From: Megasphaera paucivorans
GTDB lineage: Bacteria > Bacillota > Negativicutes > Veillonellales > Megasphaeraceae
DNA: 64,000 nucleotides
Assembly (NCBI RefSeq): GCF_900103535.1
Contig: NZ_FNHQ01000001.1
Location: 62,001-126,000, forward strand
Direction of reading: 5' to 3'
Part shown: positions 26,853 to 35,945 of the stretch, one piece after another
Layout: every line of letters starts with the position of its first letter
Numbering within the stretch: the stretch's first letter is position 1
Translations under genes and position numbers: made by a program
Notes under the pieces: generated by a model
Database searches by the model: none
The model's input: the letters and a program-made list of their open reading frames with translations, nothing else
Told to the model about the DNA's origin: nothing

Positions 26853-27795
26853 TCACCAATCAAATTTTCCCGTAATTAAATATACAAGAAGTCCTTTTTC
26901 AGCATGCCTGCGGTTTTCTGCTTCATCAAGAATAGTATCTAAATGCAAGTCTATAATTTCCTGAGAAATCTCATATCCCGGATGCATCGGCATATCGTGC
27001 ATGACCATAGCTGAACTGTCTTCCATTAATTCTTTATCGATTTGATAGGGTTCCATCAAATCAACAATCGCATTTTTCTTTTCTGTATAGTCTGGATTTG
27101 TAAAAAATTCCATATCCACCCATGTATCTGTATATACCGCATCCATACCTGCTATAACTTGCTTCAATTCATTTTTATTAATATTAGCTGGAAGTTCATG
27201 ATAATGACCTGTCCTTTTTAAAGATGCATAAAATTCATCGTCTACATCCATATCTTGACTGAACGGGGTCAAACCATACATGTTCCCCCCCCATTTTCAC
27301 AACAATTTCACAAAGAGAATTATAGCTGTTATTTTTAGCTCCGATATAGAGAACATTCACATCAAAATGACCTGTTTTTTCATAAAGAGTCAGCATATCC
27401 GCCAATGCCTGCGTCGGATGAAAGGTATTATCACAGCCATTAATAACAGGTACTGTAGAATAGCGCATAAAACAATGCGTCATTTCCGCTTTCTTAAAAC
27501 GTCCCATAATGCAGTCTACATTGCGGCCTACATATTTAATTTCACTCATAAGATCTCCAATTGTAAAATTACTGTCTTTCCACAATTGATTATACGCTTT
27601 GCCACCCAATTCTTCCATGCCGATTACAAACGATAAATATGTACGATTCGATGTTTTTTCGAATAATGTATATAATTTTTTCCCATCAAGTATATGTGCA
27701 TAAGCATCCTGATTTTTCTTGATTTTCTCAGCTAGCAATAAAATCCCCTTAAGTTCATCTACCGTGTAATCTGCAAAGCTATTCAAGTGTTTCAT
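26853..27795 (-). pseudogene. Aspartate/ornithine carbamoyltransferase-family gene, frameshifted at a G8 run
   Basis: Two overlapping frames together make one carbamoyltransferase. The first part (start ATG 27795, GGAGGG before it; in-frame stop at 27235) has FEKTSNRTYLSFVIG at the carbamoyl-phosphate site and GCDNTFHPTQALAD (HPTQ motif). The second part (stop at 26853) has AVYTDTWVD, VMHDMPMHPGYEI and AENRRHAEKGLLVYL. The break falls at eight consecutive C (27285-27292; G8 on the coding strand). Removing one G joins the frames (KMGGNMYGLTPF) and gives 313 aa, the normal family size. The STRTR motif is altered to SNRTY and HCLP to HDMP, so the substrate is not assigned. Sequencing error, phase variation, slippage or decay are all possible. 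Confidence 0.75.
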
Positions 27796-27964
27796 AATTC
27801 CCTCCATATATTAAATACATACGTCAAATGAAAATCACTCTTGTATCATATCATATATCTGCATTATTTTCAAGTTTTTATGCACATTTTTTGTAAGTAT
27901 TTACATATATGTTGAATATTTATCACAAATTACACTTTTAAAGTAGACAATGTAATTAAAGAAA

Positions 27965-27989
27965 AACCGGCAATCTAAGATTGCCGGTT
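27965..27989 (-). terminator. Terminator of the cold shock gene
   Basis: AACCGGCAATC (27965-27975) pairs with GATTGCCGGTT (27979-27989); on the minus strand it runs into TTTTTC. 30 nt after the csp stop. Confidence 0.85.
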
Positions 27990-28019
27990 AAAAGGTCAAT
28001 ATTGATCAACCCAAACAAC

Positions 28020-28217
28020 TTACGCTTTTGTTACGTTAGCTGCCTGCGGTCCACGAGCGCCATCAACGATGTCAAAGTCAACTTCCTGACCTTCTGCCAA
28101 GGATTTGAAGCCATCTTCCTGAATAGCGGAAAAATGTACAAATACGTCGCCGCCGTCTTCTCTTTCAATGAAACCATAACCTTTTTCTGCGCTAAACCAT
28201 TTTACTTTACCGTGCAT
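28020..28217 (-). CDS. Cold shock protein, CspA family
   Basis: 65 aa single cold-shock domain that binds RNA and single-stranded DNA. Seen: [17 protein letters not shown] with RNP-1 (KGYGFI) and DVFVHFSAI with RNP-2 (VFVHF). The TAGGAGGA site precedes the ATG. It has its own promoter and terminator, and a ~55-nt leader containing a small hairpin (GCTATcg..., around 28240-28263), as is usual for csp genes. Confidence 0.95.
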   Translation of the reverse strand: MHGKVKWFSAEKGYGFIEREDGGDVFVHFSAIQEDGFKSLAEGQEVDFDIVDGARGPQAANVTKA

Positions 28218-28270
28218 TACAAATTCCTCCTAAAAAAAAACAAATCCAGCTATCGAGTAGCTATAGGCTT

Positions 28271-28299
28271 ATATTATCATATTAACTAAGTAATGTCAA
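28271..28299 (-). promoter_or_regulatory. Promoter of the cold shock gene
   Basis: Minus strand: TTGACA (28294-28299), 17-nt spacer, TAATAT (28271-28276). Confidence 0.7.
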
Positions 28300-28312
28300 C
28301 CAAATTCAATAT

Positions 28313-28837
28313 TTATAAATTACTTGTCATTTCATTTAAATTGTACATTTCTCTTCTCACATAACGTGCAAAACGATATGCATATTTATTATGTTCATCT
28401 GCCGCAAACTCCTGTAATTCTGCAATATACCAATCTTTTCTTAAAAATTTCGGAAAAAAAGTATCTGCCGTAAATACCGCATCTATCTCTGTAATATACT
28501 GGCTGTATGCAAACGGCATAAAAGACTCATACATAGATGCTCCGCCAATAACAAAATAATCTTTGTTCGGCAGTAATGCCGCCACCACATCTTCTACTGA
28601 ATGATATACGGTAATATGAGAATCATTCCTTTTATACTGTTTCTGTCTTGTCACGATAATATGATGACGCTGAGGCAAAATACCAGGTAAACTTTCAAAA
28701 GTTTTACGTCCCATAATAATAGTATGCCCGCTGGTAAGCGCCTTAAATCGTTTCAAATCCTCCGAAATATGGCAAAGAAGATGTCCATTAATTCCTATCC
28801 CCTGATTTTTATCTACTGCGGCAATAAGATGAATCAT
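28313..28837 (-). CDS. folA: Dihydrofolate reductase
   Basis: Reduces dihydrofolate to tetrahydrofolate with NADPH, regenerating the cofactor oxidised by ThyA. 174 aa. Seen: [20 protein letters not shown] at the N terminus, with the substrate-site acid in SEDLKRFKALT (~25), IIMGRKTFESLPG (~40-53), FVIGGASMYESF (~97). The ATG overlaps the thyA stop (TAATG), so the two are translationally coupled, as is common. Confidence 0.96.
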   Translation of the reverse strand: MIHLIAAVDKNQGIGINGHLLCHISEDLKRFKALTSGHTIIMGRKTFESLPGILPQRHHIIVTRQKQYKRNDSHITVYHSVEDVVAALLPNKDYFVIGGASMYESFMPFAYSQYITEIDAVFTADTFFPKFLRKDWYIAELQEFAADEHNKYAYRFARYVRREMYNLNEMTSNL

Positions 28838-29628
28838 TATACAGCTACCTCCATGGATAATTTTCCTAAGTGCTGATAATTATCGAGTCTAATATCATCT
28901 ATTGTAAACTTGTAAAAATCGTGAATGTTAGGATCAATAAGAAGTTTCGGCGCCTGCAATGCTTTATCACGGCGCTTTAACTGCTGTTTGAGTATGTCTA
29001 TATGATTTTCATACACATGGGCATTATTAATAACATGTGTAAACAATCCTGGTTTCAATCCTACCGATTGGGCAACTAAATGAACAAGCACGGCATATTG
29101 TGCCATATTAAACGGAACACCTAATCCCATGTCACCGCTGCGCTGAATAAGCATACAATTCAATCGATCATCGGTAACATCCCATAATGTCTGAAAAGCA
29201 CACGGCTGCAAGCTCATATCGGGAAGATCTTCTATATTCCATAAAGATACAATCATACGTCGATTTTGATTATCGGATTTCAACATATCTAATAGGCGGT
29301 CTACTTGCTTAAATTTACGAATTTGATATCCGTACGCTTTGCCAATCGTACCATCAGGACGCATCCACTCATCCCAAACGTGGCATCCCATTTTTTGTAA
29401 CTCCCTGACATCATTACTTTGAAGTTGCCATATCCAAAGAAGCTCCTTAACGGCAGTTTTAAAAGCAACAAATTTTGTTGTCAAAATAGGAAATTCTTGA
29501 TTTAAATCAAATTGCATAATTTGGTGAGGCAGTTTGTAGGTAGGAATACCCGTTCGGTTGTTAGAATAATACCCTTCTTTAATTATTTTTTCAACAATAT
29601 CCAAATACTTCTCATCTGCTTTACTCAA
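28837..29628 (-). CDS. thyA: Thymidylate synthase, ThyA (Bacillus TS-A/phi3T-like type)
   Basis: Makes dTMP from dUMP with methylenetetrahydrofolate. About 263 aa. Seen: [10 protein letters not shown] (phosphate-binding Arg pair), the catalytic Cys in [10 protein letters not shown] (~145), [19 protein letters not shown] and [12 protein letters not shown]. The Cys is followed by Ala-Phe rather than the His of the PPCH motif, and [14 protein letters not shown] ends the protein, the pattern of the Bacillus subtilis ThyA/phage phi3T branch. A TTG at 29628 with GAGGTGAT is favoured; a GTG three codons upstream is possible. Confidence 0.93.
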   Translation of the reverse strand: MSKADEKYLDIVEKIIKEGYYSNNRTGIPTYKLPHQIMQFDLNQEFPILTTKFVAFKTAVKELLWIWQLQSNDVRELQKMGCHVWDEWMRPDGTIGKAYGYQIRKFKQVDRLLDMLKSDNQNRRMIVSLWNIEDLPDMSLQPCAFQTLWDVTDDRLNCMLIQRSGDMGLGVPFNMAQYAVLVHLVAQSVGLKPGLFTHVINNAHVYENHIDILKQQLKRRDKALQAPKLLIDPNIHDFYKFTIDDIRLDNYQHLGKLSMEVAV

Positions 29629-29639
29629 GAAAATCACCT

Positions 29640-31463
29640 CTATATATTTTTAAGTTCTTCTATCGTCATCAAAAACGGTTTGCCATATTTATGCAATTTA
29701 AAAGTTCCAACTCCTTTTATGCGTTCCATTTCTTCCAGCGTAACCGGCAAGGTGCGCGCCATTTCCCATAAAGTAGCATCTGTAAAAATAACAAAAGGTG
29801 GAATATGTTCTTCTTTTGCAAGATTATATCGCAAATTGCGAAGTTGTTCAAATACAGGCCGCAATTTTTCTTCATCTATCGATATACTTTCTTCACTATG
29901 TTTATCCTTCTTTTTCGTTTCTAATATTTCCGAAGAAGAAGGAATCGCGATTTTTTGCAATACTTTAGCAGTACCCGCCAACACATTCTGCCCGGCAGCA
30001 GTAAGAGAAATAATAGGATATTGCCCTTCAGTTTGCTCTAAATACTGATCTTCAATACATTGTCGCACAAAATCACGTATTTCATTAAGAGAAAATCGAC
30101 TTAACATGCCATATGCCACGGCATGATCAAATCCATATCGCTTGACCTTTGCGTTGGCACTTCCTTTCAAAATATCGCATATCATTGTCATTCCAAAGCG
30201 TCCTTTAAGTTCGTCGACACATATGAATACACTTTTCGCCGGAAGTGTCATATCTTCCTCTACTACTTTTCTATCGCAATTGCCGCAATGACCACATTGC
30301 TCCCATTGGGAATGTTCGCCGAAATATTCCAAAATATATCGGCGCAGACAAGTATGGCATTCACAGTAATCAATCATACGCCGCAGCATATGTTCTTCCT
30401 TCAGTTTTTGCTGCATATCATGGCAGGACATTTTTATCAAATACCGCTGTACCATAATATCCTGCCGGCTAAACAATAAAATGCATTCGCCGGGAGCACC
30501 GTCCCGACCAGCTCTTCCGGCTTCTTGATAATAACTTTCCAAATTTTTAGGCATCTGATAGTGAATGACAAAACGGACGTTGCTCTTATCAATTCCCATT
30601 CCAAATGCATTCGTTGCTACCATCACTTGTATTTCATCATAAGAAAATCTTTCTTGCATAGTACGCCGTGTTTCATCACTCATCCCAGCATGGTACCGGC
30701 CAGCCTTGATGTGATATTTATGAAGCTCTGTATATAAACGATCGACTTCTTTGCGTGTTGCCGCATAAATAATGCCGCTATCGTTTTTATGTTTAGTCAA
30801 ATAGTTCAAAATAAAAGGTGTTTTATCAATACCCTTCACAACGCTGAAATACAAATTAGGTCGATCAAAGCCACCAATAAATATTTTTTCTTCCTGCAGC
30901 CCCAGCAAACTCATCATATCCGTTTTCACTTTTTCCGTCGCCGTCGCCGTGAAAGCACCGACAACAGGCCGAGGCTGCAAAGATTGCAGCCAATCTTTAA
31001 TATGGCAATAACTCGTACGAAAATCATGTCCCCATTGGGAAACGCAATGAGCTTCGTCAATCACAACCAATGATATGTGCATATTGCTCATAAACGACAT
31101 AAAAAATTCATTTTCCAATCGTTCCGGAGACACATATACTAATTTTATTTTGCCGCTGCGGATCAATGAAAATTTCTCTTTCATTTCCGGAAAAGTACAT
31201 TGGCTGTTAATATAGGCCGCAGGTATTTGTTGATTAACTAAAGAGTCTACCTGGTCCTTCATAAGTGAAATAAGCGGAGAAATAACTATCGTTATTCCAT
31301 CTAATATAAGGCCCGGTATTTGAAAACAAATTGATTTTCCCGCTCCTGTCGGCATAATCGCCAAACAATCGCGACCAGAAAGCAGTGCATTGATAATCTC
31401 CTCTTGCCCCGGTCGAAAGGTTGTATAACCAAAATATTTTTTTAATATAGTAATAGGCTGCAA
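29640..31463 (-). CDS. recQ: ATP-dependent DNA helicase RecQ
   Basis: 3'-5' helicase of recombination and fork repair. 607 aa with the full domain set: helicase domain with [14 protein letters not shown] (~37) and [17 protein letters not shown] (~130), [10 protein letters not shown] (~320), a zinc-binding four-Cys cluster (CECHTC ... CGHCGNC, ~365-395), winged-helix RQC, and a C-terminal HRDC domain (~530-600, [20 protein letters not shown]). The start is a TTG at 31463 with GGGAGG. Ends 11 nt before thyA, so a recQ-thyA-folA operon. Confidence 0.95.
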   Translation of the reverse strand: MQPITILKKYFGYTTFRPGQEEIINALLSGRDCLAIMPTGAGKSICFQIPGLILDGITIVISPLISLMKDQVDSLVNQQIPAAYINSQCTFPEMKEKFSLIRSGKIKLVYVSPERLENEFFMSFMSNMHISLVVIDEAHCVSQWGHDFRTSYCHIKDWLQSLQPRPVVGAFTATATEKVKTDMMSLLGLQEEKIFIGGFDRPNLYFSVVKGIDKTPFILNYLTKHKNDSGIIYAATRKEVDRLYTELHKYHIKAGRYHAGMSDETRRTMQERFSYDEIQVMVATNAFGMGIDKSNVRFVIHYQMPKNLESYYQEAGRAGRDGAPGECILLFSRQDIMVQRYLIKMSCHDMQQKLKEEHMLRRMIDYCECHTCLRRYILEYFGEHSQWEQCGHCGNCDRKVVEEDMTLPAKSVFICVDELKGRFGMTMICDILKGSANAKVKRYGFDHAVAYGMLSRFSLNEIRDFVRQCIEDQYLEQTEGQYPIISLTAAGQNVLAGTAKVLQKIAIPSSSEILETKKKDKHSEESISIDEEKLRPVFEQLRNLRYNLAKEEHIPPFVIFTDATLWEMARTLPVTLEEMERIKGVGTFKLHKYGKPFLMTIEELKNI

Positions 31464-31486
31464 CGATGTTCCTCCCTTTCACAAAG

Positions 31487-31514
31487 AAAGGACATGCCCA
31501 TAAGCATGTCCTTT
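31487..31514 (-). terminator. Hairpin between the aminotransferase gene and recQ
   Basis: AAAGGACATGC (31487-31497) pairs with GCATGTCCTTT (31504-31514), 6-nt loop. On the minus strand it is followed by CTTTG; it ends the aminotransferase transcript 19 nt after its stop. Confidence 0.7.
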
Positions 31515-31532
31515 TTTCCAGCATCAACGTAA

Positions 31533-32717
31533 TTATCTCAATTCTTCCTTTAATACTTCTCCTAAACGCTGGATACCTTCGACAATACGATCTTCCGGCA
31601 TATTGGAATAGTTCAAACGAAAATGGTTCGCATTGCCGCCATTCGGATAAAAAATACCGCCGGGTACATACGCAACTTGCTTTGCAATTACCTTAGGCAT
31701 CATTTCTTTAGCATCCATATATGCTGGCAAGGTTACCCACGTGAATAAACCGCCTTCAGGATAAGTAAAAGTAATTCCTTCCGGAAAGTATTTTTGCATG
31801 GATTCATACATCAAAGTACGGCGTTTTGCATAAAGGGCTTTAATTTTCGTAACATGTGCATCTAAATCAAACATATTAATAAAATAAGCAGCTTGACGCT
31901 GACCAAACGTGGAAGTTCCTAAATCAACAGCTTGCTTAAATTTAACAAATTTATCGATGATTTCCGGGTTTGCAACAGTCCAGCCTAACCGCAGGCCTGG
32001 CATAAATATTTTGGAAAAGGAGCCAAGAAATACAACCTTCCCCTGTGTATCCATCGATTTTAATGACGGTAATTTTTCTCCGTCATACCGCAATTCACCA
32101 TATGGATCATCTTCTACAACAACTACATCGTATTTATTGATGATATCCATAAAGGCTTTTCTGCGTTCCATCGGCCAGGTAATACCCGTTGGATTCTGAA
32201 AATCAGGAATAACATAAATCATTTTTACCTTTGCGTCAGATGCAAGAATTTTTTCCAATTCTTCTGGAATCATTCCCTTATCATCGGTAGGTACTTCTGT
32301 GTATTTCGGACAAACCGGATCAAATGCCATGATAGCCCCCATATAAGAAGGACTTTCCATTAAAACAGTATCATCTTTGTTGACCAAAATCTGAGATAAG
32401 ATAAACAATGCCTGCTGAGAACCTGTCGTTACAACAATATTTTCAGCTTTGCAGTCTACGAAAAAGGCTTGTTTCATTCTTTTAGCGATTTCTTCGCGTA
32501 AGGGAACATAACCTTCAGTAGTGCCATACTGTACGGCCTGACGACCTTCTTTTTCCAGTATTGCTACATCGACCTTTTTCATTTCTTCAATAGGAAACAA
32601 TTCCGGGGCAGGGAGCCCGCCAGCAAAAGAAATTACTTCCGGCTGTTCCGTTAATTTTAATAAGGCTGCGATGTCTGACGACTGTAACGTCTGCGCAAAA
32701 TCTGAAAACTTTACCAT
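31533..32717 (-). CDS. PLP-dependent class I/II aminotransferase (LysN/2-aminoadipate type)
   Basis: 394 aa. Seen: ISFAGGLPAPELFP (~30), YGTTEGYVPLREEIA (~65), TTGSQQALFI (~97), PDFQNPTGITW (~170), the PLP lysine in GSFSKIFMPGLRLGW (~232) and a C-terminal Arg in HFRLNYS (~375). This is the Ia/MocR-like aminotransferase subgroup that includes 2-aminoadipate and broad amino-acid transaminases; substrate uncertain. The ATG at 32717 has GGAGTGG before it; a GTG three codons upstream lies on the ribosome binding site. Own promoter inside the ribF end. Confidence 0.88.
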   Translation of the reverse strand: MVKFSDFAQTLQSSDIAALLKLTEQPEVISFAGGLPAPELFPIEEMKKVDVAILEKEGRQAVQYGTTEGYVPLREEIAKRMKQAFFVDCKAENIVVTTGSQQALFILSQILVNKDDTVLMESPSYMGAIMAFDPVCPKYTEVPTDDKGMIPEELEKILASDAKVKMIYVIPDFQNPTGITWPMERRKAFMDIINKYDVVVVEDDPYGELRYDGEKLPSLKSMDTQGKVVFLGSFSKIFMPGLRLGWTVANPEIIDKFVKFKQAVDLGTSTFGQRQAAYFINMFDLDAHVTKIKALYAKRRTLMYESMQKYFPEGITFTYPEGGLFTWVTLPAYMDAKEMMPKVIAKQVAYVPGGIFYPNGGNANHFRLNYSNMPEDRIVEGIQRLGEVLKEELR

Positions 32718-32774
32718 TCTTACCACTCCTTCTAAGCACTACGTGCAGATAAGTAAATCCTTCCCAGTGGAACA

Positions 32775-32803
32775 ATTATAACACACATAATCAGGCTTTG
32801 CAA
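32775..32803 (-). promoter_or_regulatory. Promoter of the aminotransferase gene
   Basis: Minus strand: TTGCAA (32798-32803), 17-nt spacer, TATAAT (32775-32780); the -35 lies within the last codons of ribF. Confidence 0.65.
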
Positions 32804-33735
32804 TTTTCCATTTTTGAAAAGTAAGATAGCGTCTGGCTTCTGTCCAATTCCATTTGATGAATCAAATCTTCCGCATTGGTAAACTTCACTTCTTTTCGAA
32901 GTCGTTTATAAAAACGGACACATACCTTCTCTCCGTATAATTTCCCCTGCCAATCTAAAATATGTGTTTCTATCCGTCTATATTGATTAGTAAAAGTTGG
33001 ATTAGCTCCAATATTGGTCATAGCCGGAAGCCAATACTCCCCAGCCTTCATTTCTGTAACATATACGCCATCCGGTGGTATAGCCATTTGCAGCGGAATC
33101 AACATATTGGCCGTGGGGAATCCGATAGTATGTCCTCTCTTATCACCTTCCACAACCATGCCTTCTAATTCATATGTTCTTCCCAGCAATGCTGCCGCCA
33201 TCTCCATATGTCCCAGCTGAACAGCCTTGCGTATGACGGTACTGCTGATGGGAGCTGTTCGTCCGGGAGTTTCCAACAGAGGAAGTACGTAAACAGGTAT
33301 ATCCTGCTGCATTAAAGCCGCCTTAAGAGTCGCTGTATTCCCAGCAGCTTTCGCTCCATATGTAAAGTTATCTCCTACCACAACACCACGCGGTTTTAAG
33401 TATTTTAATAACTGATTTGTAAAGTCAACATGCGTTTCGCTAATCAATGTGCGATTCATTGGTAATAGTACCAGTGCATCTATACCTAAATCGGAAATAT
33501 ATCGAATCTTTTGTTCTGCTGTCGCCAGTCGTACTGGTTCTCTCTGCGGACAAAGCACGGAAAACGGATGGGCTGAAAAAGTAACAACAACCGCCGTCCC
33601 ATTGATACTCTTTGCCTTCTTCATAGCTTCCTGCATAACTTTTTGATGTCCCAGATGTATTCCGTCAAAAGTACCTAACGCAATAACTGCATTGGGACAC
33701 CCTGCGACTTCTTCAAATGAATGAAACACTTGCAT
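32791..33735 (-). CDS. ribF: Bifunctional riboflavin kinase / FAD synthetase
   Basis: Converts riboflavin to FMN and FMN to FAD. 314 aa. Seen: N-terminal nucleotidyltransferase with ALGTFDGIHLGHQKV (~19-33), GDNFTYGAKAAGN (~118), and C-terminal riboflavin kinase domain with GDKRGHTIGFPTANM (~197) and PDGVYVTE. Last gene of the rimP-nusA-infB operon, 11 nt after truB; GAGGT before the ATG. Confidence 0.96.
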   Translation of the reverse strand: MQVFHSFEEVAGCPNAVIALGTFDGIHLGHQKVMQEAMKKAKSINGTAVVVTFSAHPFSVLCPQREPVRLATAEQKIRYISDLGIDALVLLPMNRTLISETHVDFTNQLLKYLKPRGVVVGDNFTYGAKAAGNTATLKAALMQQDIPVYVLPLLETPGRTAPISSTVIRKAVQLGHMEMAAALLGRTYELEGMVVEGDKRGHTIGFPTANMLIPLQMAIPPDGVYVTEMKAGEYWLPAMTNIGANPTFTNQYRRIETHILDWQGKLYGEKVCVRFYKRLRKEVKFTNAEDLIHQMELDRSQTLSYFSKMENCKA

Positions 33736-33746
33736 GTACAGTTACC

Positions 33747-34631
33747 TCACAATACCCCCGTAAACATTTTATGGGGTCGTATAATATGATGCTCTTTATT
33801 AAAACAGCCAATTCCCACTAATATCTCCCCAGGGCCATATATGCGCAAAGGAACACCCTCTTCAAAATTTCGTCCGGCAAAAGGCACTGCCCGCCCTTGC
33901 AGAAGAAATTGACATTCTTCCAATGGCAAGTTAATCCGTGTCATGTGTTGTATTCCCATATCACTAGGTAATATATATCGTAAAGGATCTTTCTCCAGCG
34001 TTTCCAAGGTTATCGCATCGTCAATATCAAACAATCCGGCCTTGACCCTGACTAAATAGGACATGACCGCACACGTTCCCAGCGATTCGCCTATATCGCG
34101 AACCAACGAACGCATATACGTACCTTTAGAGCAAGTAACAGCTATACATCCGCGGCCACGATGGTATTGCAAAAGACGGATCTCAAAAATAGTGACCCGC
34201 CTGCTTGGCAATGTGAATTCCTGATGCTGTCTGGCCAGTTTATACGCCTTAACTCCGTTAATATTAACTGCAGAGTACTGCGACGGCCTTTGCTCCATAT
34301 CCCCGACAAACCGTTCCTGTAGCCATGTCATCAACATAGGTGCATCCATATTGGGAATTTTTCCCTGAGCAACAACAGTTCCTGTAATATCTTCCGTATC
34401 TGTTGCCAAACCAAATAAAAACTCAACATGATATGTTTTTATTTCATTGCCGCCATATTCAATAAGCCGCGTTGCTTGACCTAAATACACAGGCAAAACA
34501 CCTGCTGCCAGCGGATCAAGCGTTCCCGCATGCCCTACTTTTTTCATAGAATAAATACGACGGATTTGACCGATAATATCATGACTGGACATTCCTGTAG
34601 GTTTTAATACATTCAAAATTCCATTTTTCAT
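33747..34631 (-). CDS. truB: tRNA pseudouridine(55) synthase TruB
   Basis: Makes pseudouridine 55 in the T loop of tRNAs. 294 aa. Seen: GILNVLKPTGMSSHD, VGHAGTLDPLAAGVLPV with the catalytic Asp (~33-49), KGTYMRSLVRDIGE (~170). ATG overlaps the nrnA stop (ATGA). Confidence 0.96.
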   Translation of the reverse strand: MKNGILNVLKPTGMSSHDIIGQIRRIYSMKKVGHAGTLDPLAAGVLPVYLGQATRLIEYGGNEIKTYHVEFLFGLATDTEDITGTVVAQGKIPNMDAPMLMTWLQERFVGDMEQRPSQYSAVNINGVKAYKLARQHQEFTLPSRRVTIFEIRLLQYHRGRGCIAVTCSKGTYMRSLVRDIGESLGTCAVMSYLVRVKAGLFDIDDAITLETLEKDPLRYILPSDMGIQHMTRINLPLEECQFLLQGRAVPFAGRNFEEGVPLRIYGPGEILVGIGCFNKEHHIIRPHKMFTGVL

Positions 34632-35572
34632 AGAGCTTTTAAAATTTCCTTTACAAGATGTTTTTTCGCATCCAATAAATTCATATTAATTGTACAGCCG
34701 GCAGCTCGTATATGTCCACCGCCGCCAAATACTGCGGCAATGGAATTTACATCCACACTTTTCGAACGCAGGCTGACCCGGGATTCTTTATCTTTAATAT
34801 ATTTAATCGTAAAAGCTACTTCTGATCCCTTAACTGAGCGGGCATAATCAATGTATCCTCCCGTGTGTTCCCCTGTAAACTTTAACAATTCCGTATCGAA
34901 AGTAATCCCGGAAATACGATTATTCGCAAATAATTCAATATGCTTCAACACTTCAGAAATTGCCCGCAATTTAACTAACGAACGTTCTTCTAACTGTTCC
35001 GAAATATGATTAGGTTTTGCTCCGGCATCCAGAAGGTCAGCTGCCATCCGTAGTGTATGTCCCGTTGTATTGCTGAATTTAAAGAAGCCACAATCCGTAG
35101 CAATTGCTAAATATAGAGCATTAGCCATAGAAGACGTAATCAAAATATCCCAGCGTTGAAACAAATCTGTCAATATTTCCCCTGTTGCAGCAAAATCAGC
35201 ACGAATATATTCATAATCAGCAAAATGCTCATTGGAAATATGATGATCGATATTCAATACTTTTCCCTTGATGCATTGCACAGCAGAACCCGTTCTTTCC
35301 GCTGCAGTAGCATCAAGAATAACGGTCAGCCATGAATCGTCGGTTACAACGGTTTCCGGTCTAACGATTTGATCCACACCCTGCAAAAAGAGAAATTTAT
35401 CTTCTATAGTATCATCAATGGCAATAATGACTTTTTTTCCTAAAAGTGCCAGCCATTCACGCAAAGCAACCAACGATCCAATAGCATCGCCATCAGGATT
35501 GACGTGTGCCGTTAACATGATATTATCATAGTGCTCCAGAAGAGATTTAATTTCTTCAGATGAAATTTCCAT
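34628..35572 (-). CDS. nrnA: DHH-DHHA1 phosphoesterase, NrnA-type
   Basis: Degrades short RNA oligonucleotides and, in Bacillus, dephosphorylates pAp. 314 aa. Seen: LTAHVNPDGDAIGSL (~22-36), the DHH motif LNIDHHISNEHF (~98-109) and the DHHA1 glycine motif FGGGGHIRAAG (~285). The ATG at 35572 has AAGGA 10 nt upstream; a TTG at 35584 lies on that site. Between rbfA and truB, as in many Firmicutes. Confidence 0.93.
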   Translation of the reverse strand: MEISSEEIKSLLEHYDNIMLTAHVNPDGDAIGSLVALREWLALLGKKVIIAIDDTIEDKFLFLQGVDQIVRPETVVTDDSWLTVILDATAAERTGSAVQCIKGKVLNIDHHISNEHFADYEYIRADFAATGEILTDLFQRWDILITSSMANALYLAIATDCGFFKFSNTTGHTLRMAADLLDAGAKPNHISEQLEERSLVKLRAISEVLKHIELFANNRISGITFDTELLKFTGEHTGGYIDYARSVKGSEVAFTIKYIKDKESRVSLRSKSVDVNSIAAVFGGGGHIRAAGCTINMNLLDAKKHLVKEILKAL

Positions 35573-35580
35573 ATAATATG

Positions 35581-35928
35581 TCAATCCTTCTTTTCTATAT
35601 CTTTCAAGATTTTATCGATTTTCATGCCATAATCCAAAGATTGATCTTCTTTAAATTGAATTTCCGGCGAATAACGGATTTTTAACCGCTTTCCTACTTC
35701 GGAACGAATATATCCATTAGCACTTTTCAATGCCGTTAACGTATCTTTTTTCTTCTTTTCATCACCAAACAAACTTACATAAACTGTAGCTTCCCGTAAA
35801 TCCCCTGTGATTTTGGCATCTGTAACAGTAACAAACCCAATTCGAGGATCCTTTAATTCCTTAAGGAGTATATTAGAGACTTCTTGTTTGATGAATTCTT
35901 GGATTTTTCGTACTCGCATTTCTCCCAT
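35581..35928 (-). CDS. rbfA: 30S ribosome-binding factor RbfA
   Basis: 115 aa KH-like factor for late 30S subunit maturation and cold adaptation. Seen: RVRKIQEFIKQEVSNILLKE and DPRIGFVTVTDAKITGDLREA. GAGGAAAA lies before the ATG; 17 nt after infB. Confidence 0.95.
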   Translation of the reverse strand: MGEMRVRKIQEFIKQEVSNILLKELKDPRIGFVTVTDAKITGDLREATVYVSLFGDEKKKKDTLTALKSANGYIRSEVGKRLKIRYSPEIQFKEDQSLDYGMKIDKILKDIEKKD

Positions 35929-35945
35929 AATTGCTTTTCCTCACT

